A DNA stretch of 64,000 nt from Rhodoferax mekongensis (GTDB taxonomy: Bacteria; Pseudomonadota; Gammaproteobacteria; Burkholderiales; Burkholderiaceae_C), in the NCBI RefSeq assembly GCF_032191775.1, contig NZ_CP132507.1, positions 2,753,001 to 2,817,000 of the forward strand. The letters run 5' to 3'. Within the stretch, counting starts at the first letter, position 1. Every line of letters begins with the position of its first letter. This document shows, one piece after another, positions 25,890 through 35,374 of this stretch. Both the position numbers and the translations under genes were made by a program. The notes beneath the pieces were generated by a model that searched no databases, was not told the origin of the DNA, and worked only from the letters and a program-made list of their open reading frames with translations.

Positions 25890-27317
25890 TCAAACACACT
25901 CACGCTCAATGAGCGCTTTGATGGCGGGCACATCTGCATCCATGACCAGCACGCGCTTGGGCAGGGCTTCGATACCTTCAAACTGCGCCGGGCGGACAGG
26001 GTCACGACCCAAGGCCTCGACCACGGTGGCCGCGAACTTGATGGGCAATGCGGTCTCCAACACCACCATGGGCACGCCGGCAGTCAGGTGCTCCAAGGCC
26101 ACCTTCAGGCCATCGGCGGTGTGGGTATCGATCATCATGCCATGCTGCTCATAAGTCGCACGGATGGTGTCCAGGCGGTTGGCGTGGGTGCTCTTGCCGC
26201 TCACAAAACCGTACTTGGCAGCCGCTTGCGCGAAGACAGGGTCGGCGCTCAGGTCGAACTGGCCGGTCTTGGACAGGCCTTCGCCGAACAGCGCCTTCAC
26301 TCGCGCACCGTCGCGGCCCAGCAGGTCAAACACAAAGCGTTCGAAGTTGCTGGCCTTGGAAATGTCCATGGACGGGCTGGAAGTCTCGTGGGTGTCTGCA
26401 GTGCCGCGCACGCGGTACACGCCGGTGCGGAAGAACTCGTCGAGCACATCGTTTTCGTTGGTGGCAACCACCAGCTTGTCGACGGGCAGGCCCATTTGGC
26501 GGGCCACATGTCCGGCACACACGTTGCCGAAGTTGCCGCTTGGCACGCTGAACGACACCTTTTGCGAATTCTGTTCTGTCGCCTGGATGTAGCCGGCAAA
26601 GTAGTACACCACCTGGGCCAGTAGACGCGCCCAGTTGATGGAGTTCACCGTACCGATTTTGTACTTGCGCTTGAACTCGAGGTCGTTGGACACCGCCTTG
26701 ACGATGTCCTGGCAATCATCAAACACGCCTTTGATGGCGATGTTGTAGATGTTGGCGTCCTGCAGGCTGAACATTTGTGCCTGCTGGAACGGGCTCATGC
26801 GGCCGTGCGGGCTGGTCATGAAGACGCGCACGCCCTTTTTGCCGCGCATGGCGTGTTCGGCTGCGCTGCCGGTATCACCACTGGTGGCGCCCAGAATGTT
26901 GAGCTCTTCGCCGCGGCGGGCCAGTTCGTATTCGAACAGGTTGCCCAGCAGCTGCATGGCCATGTCCTTGAACGCCAGAGTCGGGCCGTTGGACAGCGCT
27001 TCGATCCAGACGCCGTCCTGCAGGTGGCGCAGGGGCACGATCTCGCCGGTGCCGAACACTTCGGCGGTGTAGGTCTTGGCGCACAGGGCACGCAGGTCGT
27101 CGGCTGGAATGTCGTCGATGTACAGCGACAGGATTTCAAACGCCAGCGAGGCGTAGCCCTGCTCGTGGTAGACCTTGCGCCAGCGAGTCAGCGTGGCGTC
27201 GTCCACTTGCGGATAGGCCACCGGCATGTAAAGCCCGCCGTCCGGCGCCAGGCCTTCGAGCAGGATTTCGCAGAAGCGTTTGCGGTCTTGGTTACCGCGT
27301 GTAGAGATGTATTGCAT
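25890..27317 (-). CDS. thrC: Threonine synthase
   Basis: The product is 475 aa; it converts O-phosphohomoserine to threonine. The PLP lysine is in PTLAFKDMAMQLLGN, the phosphate/PLP loop in GATSGDTGSAAEHAM and the C-terminal LETALPIKF is present. The length and N-terminal MQYISTRGN match the long (type 2) bacterial enzyme. It follows hom by 15 bp and is its natural partner. Confidence 0.97.
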   Translation of the reverse strand: MQYISTRGNQDRKRFCEILLEGLAPDGGLYMPVAYPQVDDATLTRWRKVYHEQGYASLAFEILSLYIDDIPADDLRALCAKTYTAEVFGTGEIVPLRHLQDGVWIEALSNGPTLAFKDMAMQLLGNLFEYELARRGEELNILGATSGDTGSAAEHAMRGKKGVRVFMTSPHGRMSPFQQAQMFSLQDANIYNIAIKGVFDDCQDIVKAVSNDLEFKRKYKIGTVNSINWARLLAQVVYYFAGYIQATEQNSQKVSFSVPSGNFGNVCAGHVARQMGLPVDKLVVATNENDVLDEFFRTGVYRVRGTADTHETSSPSMDISKASNFERFVFDLLGRDGARVKALFGEGLSKTGQFDLSADPVFAQAAAKYGFVSGKSTHANRLDTIRATYEQHGMMIDTHTADGLKVALEHLTAGVPMVVLETALPIKFAATVVEALGRDPVRPAQFEGIEALPKRVLVMDADVPAIKALIERECV

Positions 27318-27332
27318 TCGGCAGTGTCCTGA

Positions 27333-28655
27333 TTACGCCAGCTCTTCCTTGCGGATGCGGGTGATGGGCTGCAACACGGTAGGCAGCGCTTGCATCTGGG
27401 CAAGGGCCGCGTTCATTTTGGCTTCTGCGCAGTCGTGGGTCAGGATGATGACGTCGGTCTGGGTCGCAGCTTCACCGCTGATTTCGTCCGCTTCACGCTG
27501 CAGCACGGCATCGATGCTGATGCCGGCCTCGGCCAGCAAACCGGTGACCTTGGCCAATACACCGGCCTCGTCGGCCACGCGCAGGCGCAGGTAGTAGCTG
27601 GTCACGACTTCGCTCATCGCCACCACGGGGGTGTTGCTGATGGCATCGGGCTGGAAGGCCAGATGCGGCACGCGCTGGGCGGCATCCGCAGTGTGCAGGC
27701 GGGTGATGTCCACCAAGTCGGCAATGACGGCGCTGGCAGTGGGCTCTGAGCCTGCGCCCTTGCCGTAGTACAGCGTGGTGCCCACGGCGTCGCCATGGGC
27801 CATGACTGCGTTCATGGCGCCTTCCACATTGGCGATTAGGCGCTTGGCCGGTACCAGTGTGGGGTGCACGCGCAGCTCAATGCCGGCGGCCGTGCGCTTG
27901 GTAATGCCCAACAGCTTAATGCGGTAGCCCAGTTGCTCGGCGTATTTGATGTCGGCCGCGCCCAGCTTGGTGATGCCTTCCACATAGGCCTTGTCGAACT
28001 GCACCGGAATGCCGAATGCAATCGCGCTCATCAAGGTGACTTTGTGCGCGGCATCCACACCTTCGATGTCGAAGGTCGGGTCGGCTTCGGCGTAGCCCAG
28101 ACTCTGTGCTTCTTTGAGCACCACGTCAAAGTCCAGGCCCTTGTCGCGCATTTCGGACAGGATGAAGTTGGTGGTGCCGTTGATGATGCCTGCAATCCAC
28201 TGGATGCGGTTGGCGGTCAGGCCTTCGCGCAGTGCCTTGATGATGGGAATGCCACCGGCCACAGCCGCTTCAAACGCCACCATCACGCCCTTGGCGGATG
28301 CCGCAGCAAAAATTTCGGTGCCGTGCACAGCGAGCAAGGCCTTGTTGGCCGTGACCACATGCTTGCCGGCCGCGATGGCTTCGAGCACCAGCGCCTTGGC
28401 AATGCCATAGCCGCCGATCAGCTCGATCACGATGTCGATCTCGGGGTTGGCAATGACGGCGCGCGCGTCGTTCACCACCTTCACGTCGGGACCGACGACG
28501 CTTTGGGCACGTGCCACATCGAGGTCAGCCACCATGGTGATTTCGATACCGCGACCGGCACGGCCCTGGATTTCTTGCTGGTTGCGTTTGAGCACGTTGA
28601 ATGTGCCGCTTCCCACGGTGCCAATGCCGAGCAGGCCTACTTGTATCGGTTTCAT
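27333..28655 (-). CDS. hom: Homoserine dehydrogenase
   Basis: The product is 440 aa; it reduces aspartate semialdehyde to homoserine. N-terminal Rossmann motif GLLGIGTVGSGT, then TANKALLA, the family signature EADPTFDIEGVDAAHK and a C-terminal ACT domain (from YYLRLRVADEAGVLAKVTGL), which usually confers threonine feedback. It is not fused to aspartokinase. Confidence 0.97.
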   Translation of the reverse strand: MKPIQVGLLGIGTVGSGTFNVLKRNQQEIQGRAGRGIEITMVADLDVARAQSVVGPDVKVVNDARAVIANPEIDIVIELIGGYGIAKALVLEAIAAGKHVVTANKALLAVHGTEIFAAASAKGVMVAFEAAVAGGIPIIKALREGLTANRIQWIAGIINGTTNFILSEMRDKGLDFDVVLKEAQSLGYAEADPTFDIEGVDAAHKVTLMSAIAFGIPVQFDKAYVEGITKLGAADIKYAEQLGYRIKLLGITKRTAAGIELRVHPTLVPAKRLIANVEGAMNAVMAHGDAVGTTLYYGKGAGSEPTASAVIADLVDITRLHTADAAQRVPHLAFQPDAISNTPVVAMSEVVTSYYLRLRVADEAGVLAKVTGLLAEAGISIDAVLQREADEISGEAATQTDVIILTHDCAEAKMNAALAQMQALPTVLQPITRIRKEELA

Positions 28656-28668
28656 ATCGTTCTTACGT

Positions 28669-28720
28669 AAAAAGTGCGTCTAGCCCTTGCAAACAGTGCG
28701 CAGGCAGCTATCAAAATCAG
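28669..28720 (-). repeat. Interspersed repeat copy 6 (reverse orientation)
   Basis: On the minus strand it reads TGATTTTGATAGCTGCCTGC, then GCACTGTTTGCAAGGGCTAG. It occupies the space between alaA and hom, and is the most diverged copy. Confidence 0.65.
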
Positions 28721-28726
28721 AGTGAG

Positions 28727-29953
28727 TCAGTTCCCGTTGCGCTTGCGATAGCTCTCAAGGAACTTGGCAATGCGGCCGATGGCTTCACGCAAATCGTCCT
28801 CATGCGGGAGGAACACGATGCGGAAGTGGTCGGGCGCATGCCAGTTAAAGCCGGTTCCCTGCACCAGCATGACGCGGGTCTCGCGCAGCAGCTCCAGGAA
28901 AAATTGCCGGTCGTCCGAGATGGGGTACACCTTGGGGTCCAGCTTGGGAAACATGTACAGCGCGGCCTGCGGCTTCACACAGGTCACGCCGGGAATGGCG
29001 GTAATCAGCTCATAGGCCAAGTCGCGCTGGCGGCGCAGGCGCCCGCCTTCGCACACCAGATCGTTGATGCTCTGGTAACCGCCCAAAGCGGTCTGGATCG
29101 CCCACTGGCCGGGTACGTTGGAGCACAGCTTCATGTTCGAGAGCATGTTGAGGCCCTCGATGTAATCAGCCGCCGACTTCTTGTTGCCTGACACCACCAG
29201 CCAGCCTGCGCGATACCCGCAGGAGCGGTAGCTTTTGGACAGGGAGTTGAAGGTGAGCGTCAACACGTCGGTCGACAAGCTGGCCATGGCCGTGTGCTGG
29301 ATACCGTCGTACAAGACCTTGTCGTAGACCTCGTCCGCCAGAATCACCAGGCCGTGCTGGCGGGCGATCTCGATGATGCCTTGCAGCAGCTCGGTGGAAT
29401 ACAACACGCCGGTCGGGTTATTGGGGTTGATCACCACAATGCCCTTGGTGCGTGGCGTAATCTTCGCGCGGATGTCGTCCAGGTCGGGCATCCAGCCATT
29501 GTTCTCATCGCACAGGTAATGCACCGGTGTGCCGCCGGACAGGCTGGTGGCTGCAGTCCACAAGGGATAGTCAGGCATGGGCAACAGCAACTCGTCGCCG
29601 TTGTCCAGCAAGGCATTGGTAGCCATGGTGATCAGCTCACTGGCGCCGTTGCCCAGATAAATGTCATCCAGAGTAACGCCGGCAATGCCCTGCTTCTGGG
29701 TCTCATGCATGACCGCTTTGCGGGCTGCAAAAATGCCTTTGCTGTCGGAGTAGCCTGCCGAGTTGGGCAGGTTGCGGATCATGTCCTGCTGGATTTCTTC
29801 GGGGGCATCAAAACCGAACACCGCCAAGTTGCCCAGATTGAGCTTGATGATCTTCTGACCCTCGTCCTCCATCTGACGCGCCGCGTCCATGATAGGACCG
29901 CGGATGTCGTAGAGCACGTTGGCCAGCTTGGCAGATTTCTGAATGGTTTTCAA
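28727..29953 (-). CDS. alaA: Alanine transaminase AlaA-type aminotransferase, TTG start
   Basis: The product is 408 aa, a fold type I aminotransferase. It keeps close to E. coli AlaA throughout: LANVLYDIRGP, GYSDSKGIFAARKA, DYPLWTAATSLSGG, VINPNNPTGVLYS, PLP lysine in FNSLSKSYR and the terminal FNWHAPDHFRIV. The start is a TTG at 29953, with GGAGGG at an ideal distance; all ATGs upstream (to 30046) precede this ribosome-binding site and the -10-like box. It is first in an alaA-hom-thrC order on the minus strand. Confidence 0.92.
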   Translation of the reverse strand: MKTIQKSAKLANVLYDIRGPIMDAARQMEDEGQKIIKLNLGNLAVFGFDAPEEIQQDMIRNLPNSAGYSDSKGIFAARKAVMHETQKQGIAGVTLDDIYLGNGASELITMATNALLDNGDELLLPMPDYPLWTAATSLSGGTPVHYLCDENNGWMPDLDDIRAKITPRTKGIVVINPNNPTGVLYSTELLQGIIEIARQHGLVILADEVYDKVLYDGIQHTAMASLSTDVLTLTFNSLSKSYRSCGYRAGWLVVSGNKKSAADYIEGLNMLSNMKLCSNVPGQWAIQTALGGYQSINDLVCEGGRLRRQRDLAYELITAIPGVTCVKPQAALYMFPKLDPKVYPISDDRQFFLELLRETRVMLVQGTGFNWHAPDHFRIVFLPHEDDLREAIGRIAKFLESYRKRNGN

Positions 29954-30054
29954 AGTCCCTCCGGGAGGTGTCAGCACAGGGCGAAACCTATAATTTGACC
30001 ACAGTTCGGCAGGCATCCCGCCCCGCCGGCCTCTCCCGGACCACACCTCTCCCC

Positions 30055-30420
30055 ATGAAATTCATTCCCGACGCTTTACAAGGCCCCTCCATCACCGGTT
30101 ATGGCCCCGGCTGGGTCGAAGTGAACGGTGAGAAATACCACTCCAGCATCATAGTGAGCAGCCAAGGCGTTATTCAGCCGTGGTCCTGCTTGCGCTTCGA
30201 AGATCTGGGAGAACCTCACTTTGAAGAGCTGGCCACTTTTGCGTCGGAGCTGGTGCTTTTTGGGAGTGGCGCAAACATCCGTTTCCCCCATCCACAGTGG
30301 CTTAGGCCTTTGTACAGCCGTCGTATCGGACTGGAAACCATGGACACCCAGGCGGCCTGCCGTACCTATAACTTTTTGTCGGGTGAAGGCCGCAAAGTGG
30401 TGGCTGCACTCATCATCTAG
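30055..30420 (+). CDS. Mth938-like domain protein
   Basis: The product is 121 aa. Features of the Mth938/NDUFAF3-like family are clear: MKFIPDALQGPSITGYGPGW, SSQGVIQPW, ELVLFGSGANIRFP and the C-terminal DTQAACRTYNFLSGEGRKVV. Members are small soluble proteins of unclear role, linked in eukaryotes to complex I assembly. It is divergent from alaA, with a TATAAT hexamer at 29989-29994 in the shared promoter region. Confidence 0.85.
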   Translation: MKFIPDALQGPSITGYGPGWVEVNGEKYHSSIIVSSQGVIQPWSCLRFEDLGEPHFEELATFASELVLFGSGANIRFPHPQWLRPLYSRRIGLETMDTQAACRTYNFLSGEGRKVVAALII

Positions 30421-30574
30421 GTGACGCCCTCGGGAAAGGCGTCCGGGCGGTGCCTTTTCAGAGTAAAATCATGGGTTGCGGTCCAGAGCGAAGAATTGCT
30501 GTCACGTTCGACGCTGTCCCCTATGACTGACCAGGCCGGCTCGCCGGGCTGAAACACCGAGATTGAAATTCCAT

Positions 30575-31051
30575 ATGGCGATTGTTGTCAACAAACCCCT
30601 TCCCGAATTTGAGGCCAACGCCACCGGCGGCATCAAGGTGACCAACACCACCCACGTCGGGAAAACCATGGTTTTGTACTTCTACCCCAAGGACAATACC
30701 CCTGGCTGCACTACCGAAGCCATGCAATTCAGGGACAAGTACAAGGATTTCGTGAAGGCTGGCGCAGAAGTGTTCGGCGTATCACGGGACAACATGAAGT
30801 CCCACGACGAGTTCAAGGCCAAGCTGGAACTCCCCTTTGAGCTGATCGCTGACACAGAAGAAAAAATGTGCCACATGTTCGGCGTGGTCAAAAACAAGAT
30901 CATGTACGGCAAGAAGGTCAAAGGCATTGAACGCAGCACCTTCCTGATTGGCGCCGATGGCCTGGTCAAAGAAGAATGGCGCGGTCTGAAAGTTCCAGGC
31001 CATGTGGATGACGTGTTGAAGGCTGTGAAGGCCCTCAAAAAAGCCGCCTGA
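30575..31051 (+). CDS. bcp: Peroxiredoxin, Bcp/PrxQ type
   Basis: The product is 158 aa. The peroxidatic cysteine is in YPKDNTPGCTTEAMQF. The position five residues after it, occupied by a resolving cysteine in many Bcp proteins, is not Cys; a Cys further on in EEKMCHMFGV might serve. Other family regions: FGVSRDNMKSHDEFKAK and IERSTFLIGADG. It reduces peroxides with thioredoxin. The ATG at 30575 is preferred over an in-frame TTG at 30563. Confidence 0.92.
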   Translation: MAIVVNKPLPEFEANATGGIKVTNTTHVGKTMVLYFYPKDNTPGCTTEAMQFRDKYKDFVKAGAEVFGVSRDNMKSHDEFKAKLELPFELIADTEEKMCHMFGVVKNKIMYGKKVKGIERSTFLIGADGLVKEEWRGLKVPGHVDDVLKAVKALKKAA

Positions 31052-31147
31052 TTCCCTTGTTGTTTTGATGCACCCGTTGGCATTTGGCGTCACGGGGCTC
31101 ATGCATAATGGTTTGCATGCCGTTGAAGCTTGCAACCGCGCTCCCCG

Positions 31148-31178
31148 AAAAAGCCGCCTTGGCTCAAGGCGGCTTTTT
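31148..31178 (+). terminator. Rho-independent terminator after bcp
   Basis: AAAAAGCCGCCTT and AAGGCGGCTTTTT pair perfectly around a GGCTC loop, followed by TCGCTTTTTC. It lies 96 bp after bcp and 50 bp before the phoH start, so phoH must have its own promoter downstream or use readthrough. Confidence 0.85.
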
Positions 31179-31228
31179 CGCTTTTTCGGCATTGCTTTTC
31201 CACTTCCCAACTTCTGCGAATCCACTCC

Positions 31229-32932
31229 ATGCCACTGCCCCCCGCCCCGTCCAAGCGTGCCGATCGATTGACCGCCAAAGACTTTGAGGCTCCCGCGCGA
31301 GCATCCGCCCGCCCGGCCCGCAAGGCCGCCCCAGAAGTTGTGCTACCCCAAACAGCCCAGGTCGTCCAGGAACGGCCGCTCGCCCGGGAAACCAAGAAGT
31401 CCACACTAACGCCAGCACTGACACGCGCACCCGCCACAGTAACAGCCCAAGCTCCCGCGCCTGTGGCACTGCCGACGAAGTCCGTGTCCAAGGCGGTCGC
31501 CGCTGCCCCGGAAGCCAAGCGCAGCAAACGTGCAAAAACGAACGGCCCGAAAAAGCTCTTCGTACTCGACACCAACGTCTTGCTCCACGATCCCATGTGC
31601 CTGTTCCGCTTTGAGGAACATGACATTTATCTGCCGATGATCGTCTTGGAGGAGTTGGACGGTCACAAAAAAGGCATGACCGAAGTGGCCCGCAACGCAC
31701 GCCAAACCAGTCGCACCCTGGATGCGCTGGCAGGCACACCGGGCGCGGACATTACCGCAGGCTTCATGCTGGACAGCACCGGCCACACAGACGCGCGCGG
31801 CAAGCTGATGTTCCAGACAGAGCCGCTGAACTACACCCTGCCCACCAGCTTGCCCCAAGGCAAGGCAGACAACCAGATTCTTGGCGTGGTGGAAGCACTG
31901 CGCCAGCACTACGCCCCTCGTGAAGTGGTGCTGGTCTCCAAAGACATCAACATGCGCGTCAAGGCGCGTGCCTTGGGCTTGGCCACCGACGACTACCAGA
32001 ACGACAAAACTCTGGAAGACGGCGACCTGCTGTATTCCGGCTCGCTTGCCCTGCCCTCGGACTTCTGGGCTACCCATGGACAGAGCGTAGAGAGCTGGCA
32101 GCAAGGCCAACACACCTTCTACAAGGTGGATGGCCCTGTGGTGCCCCAGATGATGATCAACCAATTCGTCTACTTCGAGTCTCCCGGCGAACCCAGCTTG
32201 TACGCGCGCGTGACCGAAATCCGCGGCACTACCGCGGTCCTCAAAACGTTGAAGGACTTCAACCATCTCAAGAATGCCGTGTGGGGCGTGACTACCCGTA
32301 ATCGCGAACAGAACTTTGCGATGAACCTGCTGACTGATCCGGAAGTCGATTTCGTGACCCTCACCGGCACAGCAGGTACTGGCAAGACCCTGATGGCCTT
32401 GGCGGCGGGATTGACCCAAGTGCTGGATGATCGACGTTACACCGAGATCATCGTGACCCGCGCCACCGTGAGCGTGGGCGAGGACATCGGGTTTCTGCCT
32501 GGCACTGAGGAAGAGAAAATGGGCCCCTGGATGGGCGCGCTGGACGACAACCTCGAAGTGCTCGGGAAGACAGACACCAACGCAGGCGAATGGGGCCGCG
32601 CTGCCACCAACGAGCTGATTCGCAGCAGGGTCAAGATCAAGAGCATGAATTTCATGCGCGGACGTACTTTCCTGAACAAGTACGTCATCATCGACGAGGC
32701 TCAAAACTTGACGCCCAAGCAGATGAAGACACTGATCACCCGGGCAGGGCCTGGCACCAAAATCATCTGCATGGGCAACCTTGCCCAGATTGATACGCCT
32801 TACCTGACAGAGGGCTCCTCGGGCTTGACCTTCGCCGTGGACAAGTTCAAGGGCTGGCCCCACGGCGGGCACATCACCCTGGCCCGTGGAGAGCGCTCTC
32901 GCCTGGCAGACTTCGCCAGCGAAGTGCTATGA
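31229..32932 (+). CDS. PhoH family protein with N-terminal PIN domain
   Basis: The product is 567 aa. An N-terminal Ala/Pro/Lys-rich disordered region of about 100 residues precedes a PIN-type nuclease domain (KLFVLDTNVLLHDPMCLFRF, with its acidic residues) and a PhoH ATPase (Walker A TGTAGTGKTLMALAAG; Walker B YVIIDEAQNL). PIN-PhoH proteins (PhoH2-like) combine RNA helicase and RNase activities. The ATG at 31229 comes after the bcp terminator; the frame back to 31130 runs through that terminator and is rejected. The stop codon lies in repeat copy 7. Confidence 0.93.
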   Translation: MPLPPAPSKRADRLTAKDFEAPARASARPARKAAPEVVLPQTAQVVQERPLARETKKSTLTPALTRAPATVTAQAPAPVALPTKSVSKAVAAAPEAKRSKRAKTNGPKKLFVLDTNVLLHDPMCLFRFEEHDIYLPMIVLEELDGHKKGMTEVARNARQTSRTLDALAGTPGADITAGFMLDSTGHTDARGKLMFQTEPLNYTLPTSLPQGKADNQILGVVEALRQHYAPREVVLVSKDINMRVKARALGLATDDYQNDKTLEDGDLLYSGSLALPSDFWATHGQSVESWQQGQHTFYKVDGPVVPQMMINQFVYFESPGEPSLYARVTEIRGTTAVLKTLKDFNHLKNAVWGVTTRNREQNFAMNLLTDPEVDFVTLTGTAGTGKTLMALAAGLTQVLDDRRYTEIIVTRATVSVGEDIGFLPGTEEEKMGPWMGALDDNLEVLGKTDTNAGEWGRAATNELIRSRVKIKSMNFMRGRTFLNKYVIIDEAQNLTPKQMKTLITRAGPGTKIICMGNLAQIDTPYLTEGSSGLTFAVDKFKGWPHGGHITLARGERSRLADFASEVL

Positions 32933-32956
32933 AATAGATAGCTACTCGCGCACATC
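32927..32956 (+). repeat. Interspersed repeat copy 7 (truncated)
   Basis: GCTATGAAATAGATAGCTAC followed by TCGCGCACAT. Only the left half of the repeat remains; it supplies the last codon and stop of phoH and is joined directly to the terminator. Confidence 0.65.
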
Positions 32957-32957
32957 T

Positions 32958-32995
32958 AAAAAGGGCTGGAAGCCAAATGGCGTCCAGCCCTTTTT
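32958..32995. terminator. Bidirectional terminator between phoH and dnaB
   Basis: AAAAAGGGCTGGA and TCCAGCCCTTTTT form a 13-bp perfect stem around a 12-base loop. A-tract and T-tract on either side let it work in both directions for the convergent genes. Confidence 0.9.
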
Positions 32996-33014
32996 CTATC
33001 AGGTTTACTGGAGA

Positions 33015-34418
33015 TCAGTAATCGTCCCCACCGCTGTGGGCCAGGTTTTCAAACTTGGTGAACCGGTTCATGAAGGCGAGCTTGACGGTGCCTGTCGGGC
33101 CGTTACGTTGCTTGGCGATGATGACTTCAGCTACGCCAGGTTCCTTGCATTGGTCTTTGGTGTAGTACTCATCACGGTAAATGAACATGATGATGTCCGC
33201 ATCCTGCTCAATGGCGCCGGACTCGCGCAAGTCACTCATCATGGGGCGCTTGTCGGGGCGTTGCTCCACCGAGCGATTGAGCTGGGACAAGGCAATCACC
33301 GGGCATTTGAGCTCACGGGCGAGCATCTTGAGTCCTCGGGAAATTTCGCCGAGCTCGGTAGCACGGTTTTCCCCGTCGCCACTACTGCCGCTCATTAGCT
33401 GCAAATAGTCCACCACGATAAGGCCAAGCTGTCCGCACTGGCGTGCCAAGCGACGGGCATTGGCACGCACCTCGCTGGAGTTCAGACCGGCACTTTCATC
33501 GATATGCAGTGAAATGGTCCGCAGCTTCTCAATCGCTTCCGAGAGTCGAGGCCATTCCTCGTCTGTCAGCTTGCCGGTACGCAAGTGGCCTTGGTCCACG
33601 CGGCCGATGGAGCCCACGATACGCACCGCCAATTGGGCGGCACCCATTTCCATCGAGAAGATGGCGACCGGTAATCCTTCGTTCAGGGCGACATGCTCTG
33701 CAATGTTGATGGCCAAGGCCGTCTTGCCCATGGAAGGACGTGCCGCCAGCACAATCAAATCGCCGGCTTGCAGACCTGCCGTCATACGGTCAAAGTCGAT
33801 GAAGCCTGTGGGGACGCCGGTAACGTCATTCGGGTTGTCCGCCATCTCCTGCACACGGTCCAACAGATTGACCACCAGACTGTCCATGGACTGGAAGCCC
33901 TGCTTGTTGCGCTTGCCGGCTTCGCCGATGTTGAAGATCTTCTGCTCGGATTCGTCGACGATTTCAGAGACTGGCCGCCCCTTGGGATTGAACGCATTCG
34001 TGGCGATTTCGTCACTGGCGCTGACCAGCTTGCGCAAGATGGAGCGGTCGCGAACAATCTCCGCGTAACGACGGATGTTGCTCGCACTCGGCACGTATTG
34101 GGCCAAAGAGTTGAGATAGGTGAGTCCACCCACCTCCTCTGCCTTGCCCTGGTTCTGCAGGTGCTCGAAGACGGTAATGACGTCAGCCGGCTTGTTCCCG
34201 TTGATCAGAGTGCCTATAGACGCATAGATCAAGCGATGCTCGTGACGGTAGAAGTCCGCATCCATCAGGATGTCACTGACGCGATCCCAAGCCTCGTTGT
34301 CCAACAGCAGACCACCAATAACACTGGACTCGCCTTCAATGGAATGAGGCGGTACCCGCAATTGGGCAATTTGCCGGTCGGACTCAAAGCCATCAAGAGA
34401 GGTAGGGACTGCTGACAT
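33015..34418 (-). CDS. dnaB: Replicative DNA helicase DnaB
   Basis: The product is 467 aa. The N-terminal DnaB domain (SIEGESSVIGGLLLDN) is followed by a RecA-type motor: Walker A ARPSMGKTALA, Walker B GLIVVDYLQLMSG and the arginine-finger/loop region RESGAIEQDADIIMF. No intein is present. It follows rplI on the same strand but a terminator lies between them. Confidence 0.97.
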   Translation of the reverse strand: MSAVPTSLDGFESDRQIAQLRVPPHSIEGESSVIGGLLLDNEAWDRVSDILMDADFYRHEHRLIYASIGTLINGNKPADVITVFEHLQNQGKAEEVGGLTYLNSLAQYVPSASNIRRYAEIVRDRSILRKLVSASDEIATNAFNPKGRPVSEIVDESEQKIFNIGEAGKRNKQGFQSMDSLVVNLLDRVQEMADNPNDVTGVPTGFIDFDRMTAGLQAGDLIVLAARPSMGKTALAINIAEHVALNEGLPVAIFSMEMGAAQLAVRIVGSIGRVDQGHLRTGKLTDEEWPRLSEAIEKLRTISLHIDESAGLNSSEVRANARRLARQCGQLGLIVVDYLQLMSGSSGDGENRATELGEISRGLKMLARELKCPVIALSQLNRSVEQRPDKRPMMSDLRESGAIEQDADIIMFIYRDEYYTKDQCKEPGVAEVIIAKQRNGPTGTVKLAFMNRFTKFENLAHSGGDDY

Positions 34419-34533
34419 GAAGTTTCCTTGTAACCCTTCATCCTAAAGCGGACCGGAGCGCGCGTCGAGGGAAAGGCTGGGGGCAAGCTGTGGGAAAACT
34501 GTGCAAATAGCGGGATAAGTGCCCGCACAAAAT

Positions 34534-34570
34534 ACAAAAGCCGCAAGGGACAGGCCCTGGCGGCTTTTGT
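34534..34570 (-). terminator. Terminator of the rpsF-rplI operon
   Basis: ACAAAAGCCGC and GCGGCTTTTGT pair perfectly around an internal AGGGACAGGCCCT mini-stem; read on the minus strand the stem is followed by a T-rich end. It lies 41 bp after rplI. Confidence 0.8.
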
Positions 34571-34610
34571 GCGGATGCTGCCTGTTGCCAGGCAGCATGC
34601 CAAAGACTGT

Positions 34611-35063
34611 TTAAGCGGTTTCGCCGTACACAGACACAGTGATATCCACCACCACGTCGGTGTGCAGAGCCACGCTCACAGTGCTGTCGCTCACGACCTT
34701 GATAGGGCCGTTAGGCATGCGGATCTGGGACTTGGCAACTTTGTAACCAGCCTTGGCCAACTCTTCAGCGATGTCATAGTTGGTGACGGAACCGAACAAA
34801 CGGCCATCCACGCCAGCCTTTTGGGTCAGCTTGATGGTTGTACCACCGAGCTTTTCGCCCAAAGCCTGGCATTCAGCCAACTTGGCTGCAGCTGCTTTTT
34901 CCAATTCGGCGCGCTTGGCTTCGAACTCTGCCTTGGCAGATTCAGTAGCACGGCGAGCACGGCCGGAGGGGATCAGGAAGTTGCGAGCATAGCCGTCTTT
35001 CACCTTGACGATTTCGCCGAGGTTGCCGAGGTTCACGACCTTGTCGAGCAGAATGATTTGCAT
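34611..35063 (-). CDS. rplI: 50S ribosomal protein L9
   Basis: The product is 150 aa, the normal length. N-terminal rRNA-binding domain [20 protein letters not shown] and [16 protein letters not shown], then the long connecting helix ([19 protein letters not shown]) and the C-terminal domain. It is the last gene of rpsF-priB-rpsR-rplI. Confidence 0.98.
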   Translation of the reverse strand: MQIILLDKVVNLGNLGEIVKVKDGYARNFLIPSGRARRATESAKAEFEAKRAELEKAAAAKLAECQALGEKLGGTTIKLTQKAGVDGRLFGSVTNYDIAEELAKAGYKVAKSQIRMPNGPIKVVSDSTVSVALHTDVVVDITVSVYGETA

Positions 35064-35075
35064 GGTCGGGACTCC

Positions 35076-35357
35076 TTAGATCTTGTGCTGGTCGCTGTAA
35101 GGCAACATCGCCAAAAAGCGAGCGCGCTTGATAGCGGTGTTCAATTGGCGCTGGAAAATAGCGCGGGTGCCGGTCAGGCGTGCGGGGATGATCTTGCCGT
35201 TTTCAGCAATGAAATCACGCAGAGTGTCGATATCTTTGTAGTCGATTTCTTCCACACCGGTCACGGTAAAGCGGCAGAAGCGCTTGCGCTTGAACAGCAG
35301 CGATTGGGTATTGCGCTTGGGGCGCTTGTCTTTGTTGAAACGTTTTGGTCCGGGCAT
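35076..35357 (-). CDS. rpsR: 30S ribosomal protein S18
   Basis: The product is 93 aa, with the conserved core [20 protein letters not shown] and [20 protein letters not shown]. The basic N-terminal extension is typical of betaproteobacteria. S18 pairs with S6 on the 30S platform, encoded in the same operon. Confidence 0.98.
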   Translation of the reverse strand: MPGPKRFNKDKRPKRNTQSLLFKRKRFCRFTVTGVEEIDYKDIDTLRDFIAENGKIIPARLTGTRAIFQRQLNTAIKRARFLAMLPYSDQHKI

Positions 35358-35374
35358 GATGGACTCCTAAAAAA

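Noticed and set aside
31090..31146. tRNA-like GGGGCTC...GCTCCCC pairing upstream of phoH
   Set aside because: No T-loop consensus and no cloverleaf. It is probably the phoH promoter region.
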